Source: Treponema sp.
GTDB lineage: Bacteria > Spirochaetota > Spirochaetia > Treponematales > Breznakiellaceae
Assembly: GCA_009780285.1 (NCBI GenBank)
Contig: WRAL01000126.1
Location: 1 to 5,355 of the forward strand
Direction: 5' to 3'
DNA: 5,355 nucleotides
Within the stretch, counting starts at the first letter, position 1. Every line of letters begins with the position of its first letter. Positions 4,786 through 5,355 of this stretch are shown here, one piece after another. The notes beneath the pieces are model-generated. The model ran no database searches and was not told where the DNA came from. It saw only the letters and a list, made by a program, of their open reading frames with translations. The position numbers and the translations under genes are program-made.

Positions 4786-5355
4786 TCAGTCCCCTGCGAT
4801 CCTCCCGTCGGTGGTCAGCGTCACGGTTTGCCAGGGCAGGAATTTGCCGGAATTCCTCAGCGCCGAAATAGCCGCCGCCTCGATCCCGCTGCAGCAAGGG
4901 ACTTCCATCCTGACCACCGTTACCGACTTGAGGTCGTTCCTCGCGATAATTTCGGCGAGCTTTTCGGCGTAATCGCCGCCGTCCAGCTTAGGGCAGCCTA
5001 TGATAGTGATCTTGTTTTTCATGAATCTTCCGTGAAAATCGGCATAGGCGTAAGCGGCGCAGTCCGCGGCGATCAATAGATGCGCGCCGTTGAAATATGG
5101 CGCGTTTACCGGCACGAGCTTTATCTGCGCCGGCCATTGCCTAAGCTCGCTGGTCAAAGCGGCCCTTTCCCCAACGGCGCCGACGGCCCCAGCGGCGCCG
5201 ACGGCCCCAGCGGCCTCATCGCGGCGTTCGATTGCCCGGGCCCTCGAGCCGGGACAGCCGCAGGCCAAATTCGCCGAGGCTTTAATGGCCGCCTTGGCCG
5301 CCGCGACCGCGGCCAAAGCCGCCGCCTCGTCAAAGGGCGCCGCATCGCGCTCCTC
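4786..5355 (-). CDS. 4Fe-4S ferredoxin-family protein of unknown function, C-terminal part (5' end outside window)
   Basis: The frame is open to the right edge, and 189 residues are visible before the TGA at 4786-4788. It begins EERDAAPFDEAAA, matching the segment (EEREAEPFDEEAV in many relatives) that follows the paired 4Fe-4S ferredoxin motifs in a widespread anaerobe-associated family; those motifs would lie outside the window. A TTG at 5314-5316 is internal, not the start. The visible C-terminal domain keeps the family's marks: CGCPGSRAR, SELRQWPAQIKLVPVNAPYF, AADCAAYAYADFHGRF, IGCPKLDGGDYAEKL and MEVPCCSGIE. The conserved cysteines could bind a further cluster or form a redox site, but this is inference. 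Between CGCPGSRAR and SELRQWP lies an Ala/Gly/Val-rich linker made in part by an 18-base tandem repeat. No terminator is clear before the promoter of the next gene. The family assignment is good; the reaction and partner are unknown. Confidence 0.82.
   Translation of the reverse strand, partial: EERDAAPFDEAAALAAVAAAKAAIKASANLACGCPGSRARAIERRDEAAGAVGAAGAVGAVGERAALTSELRQWPAQIKLVPVNAPYFNGAHLLIAADCAAYAYADFHGRFMKNKITIIGCPKLDGGDYAEKLAEIIARNDLKSVTVVRMEVPCCSGIEAAAISALRNSGKFLPWQTVTLTTDGRIAGD
5175..5210. repeat. Perfect 18-base tandem duplication within the ferredoxin-family gene
   Basis: CGGCGCCGACGGCCCCAG occurs twice back to back (5175-5192 and 5193-5210), followed by a further CGGC. Being a multiple of three, it keeps the frame and encodes the AAGAVG-type six-residue repeat in the linker between the CGCPGS and SELRQWP motifs. 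The perfect identity suggests recent slippage or an expanding minisatellite in a tolerant linker. Confidence 0.85.

Noticed and set aside
4763..4815. Possible terminator of the ferredoxin-family gene: GGATC/GATCC pairing followed by TTTTT
   Set aside because: The stem is only 5 pairs with a loop of about 18 bases, too weak to call, although the T run is in the right place.

Overview
The window is a GC-rich bacterial chromosomal segment with dense, conserved housekeeping genes and no sign of a phage, plasmid, transposon, CRISPR array or RNA gene. The organism cannot be fixed from the sequence. The EF-G-like protein (a GHGQTGKTTL P-loop and a DAPGS G3 motif) and the nagAB pair together remind me of GC-rich Spirochaetota, but this is an impression from memory, not an alignment.

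Left part, plus strand (1-1834): the 3' end of nagA, then nagB, then rsmG, with gaps of 12 and 8 bases. They look like one operon. NagA and NagB turn N-acetylglucosamine-6-phosphate into fructose-6-phosphate, acetate and ammonia. RsmG methylates 16S rRNA and seems to be carried along as the last gene, starting at TTG with no visible ribosome binding site.

Middle (1835-2019): a convergent gap, visibly richer in A and T than its flanks. On the minus strand it holds a 43-codon open stretch that reads like the C-terminal end of a GNAT acetyltransferase with the rest missing. I read it as a gene remnant.

Right part, minus strand (5355-2020, in reading order): the C-terminal part of a 4Fe-4S ferredoxin-family protein that runs in from the right edge, a complete EF-G-like translational GTPase, and a dCMP deaminase. 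Each of the last two has a good sigma-70-type promoter candidate. The EF-G promoter is TTGACA-17-CATTAT, followed by a leader of about 60 bases, a hairpin and a strong Shine-Dalgarno site. The dCMP deaminase promoter is TTCCCA-17-TATAAT and lies so close to the ATG that the mRNA may be leaderless. Its -35 box sits inside the long hairpin that follows the EF-G stop codon.

I found no new multi-gene system. The best leads are the altered GTPase motifs of the EF-G-like protein, the buried GNAT remnant, the loss of allosteric-site residues in NagB, and the hairpin/promoter overlap with a possible leaderless start before the dCMP deaminase.
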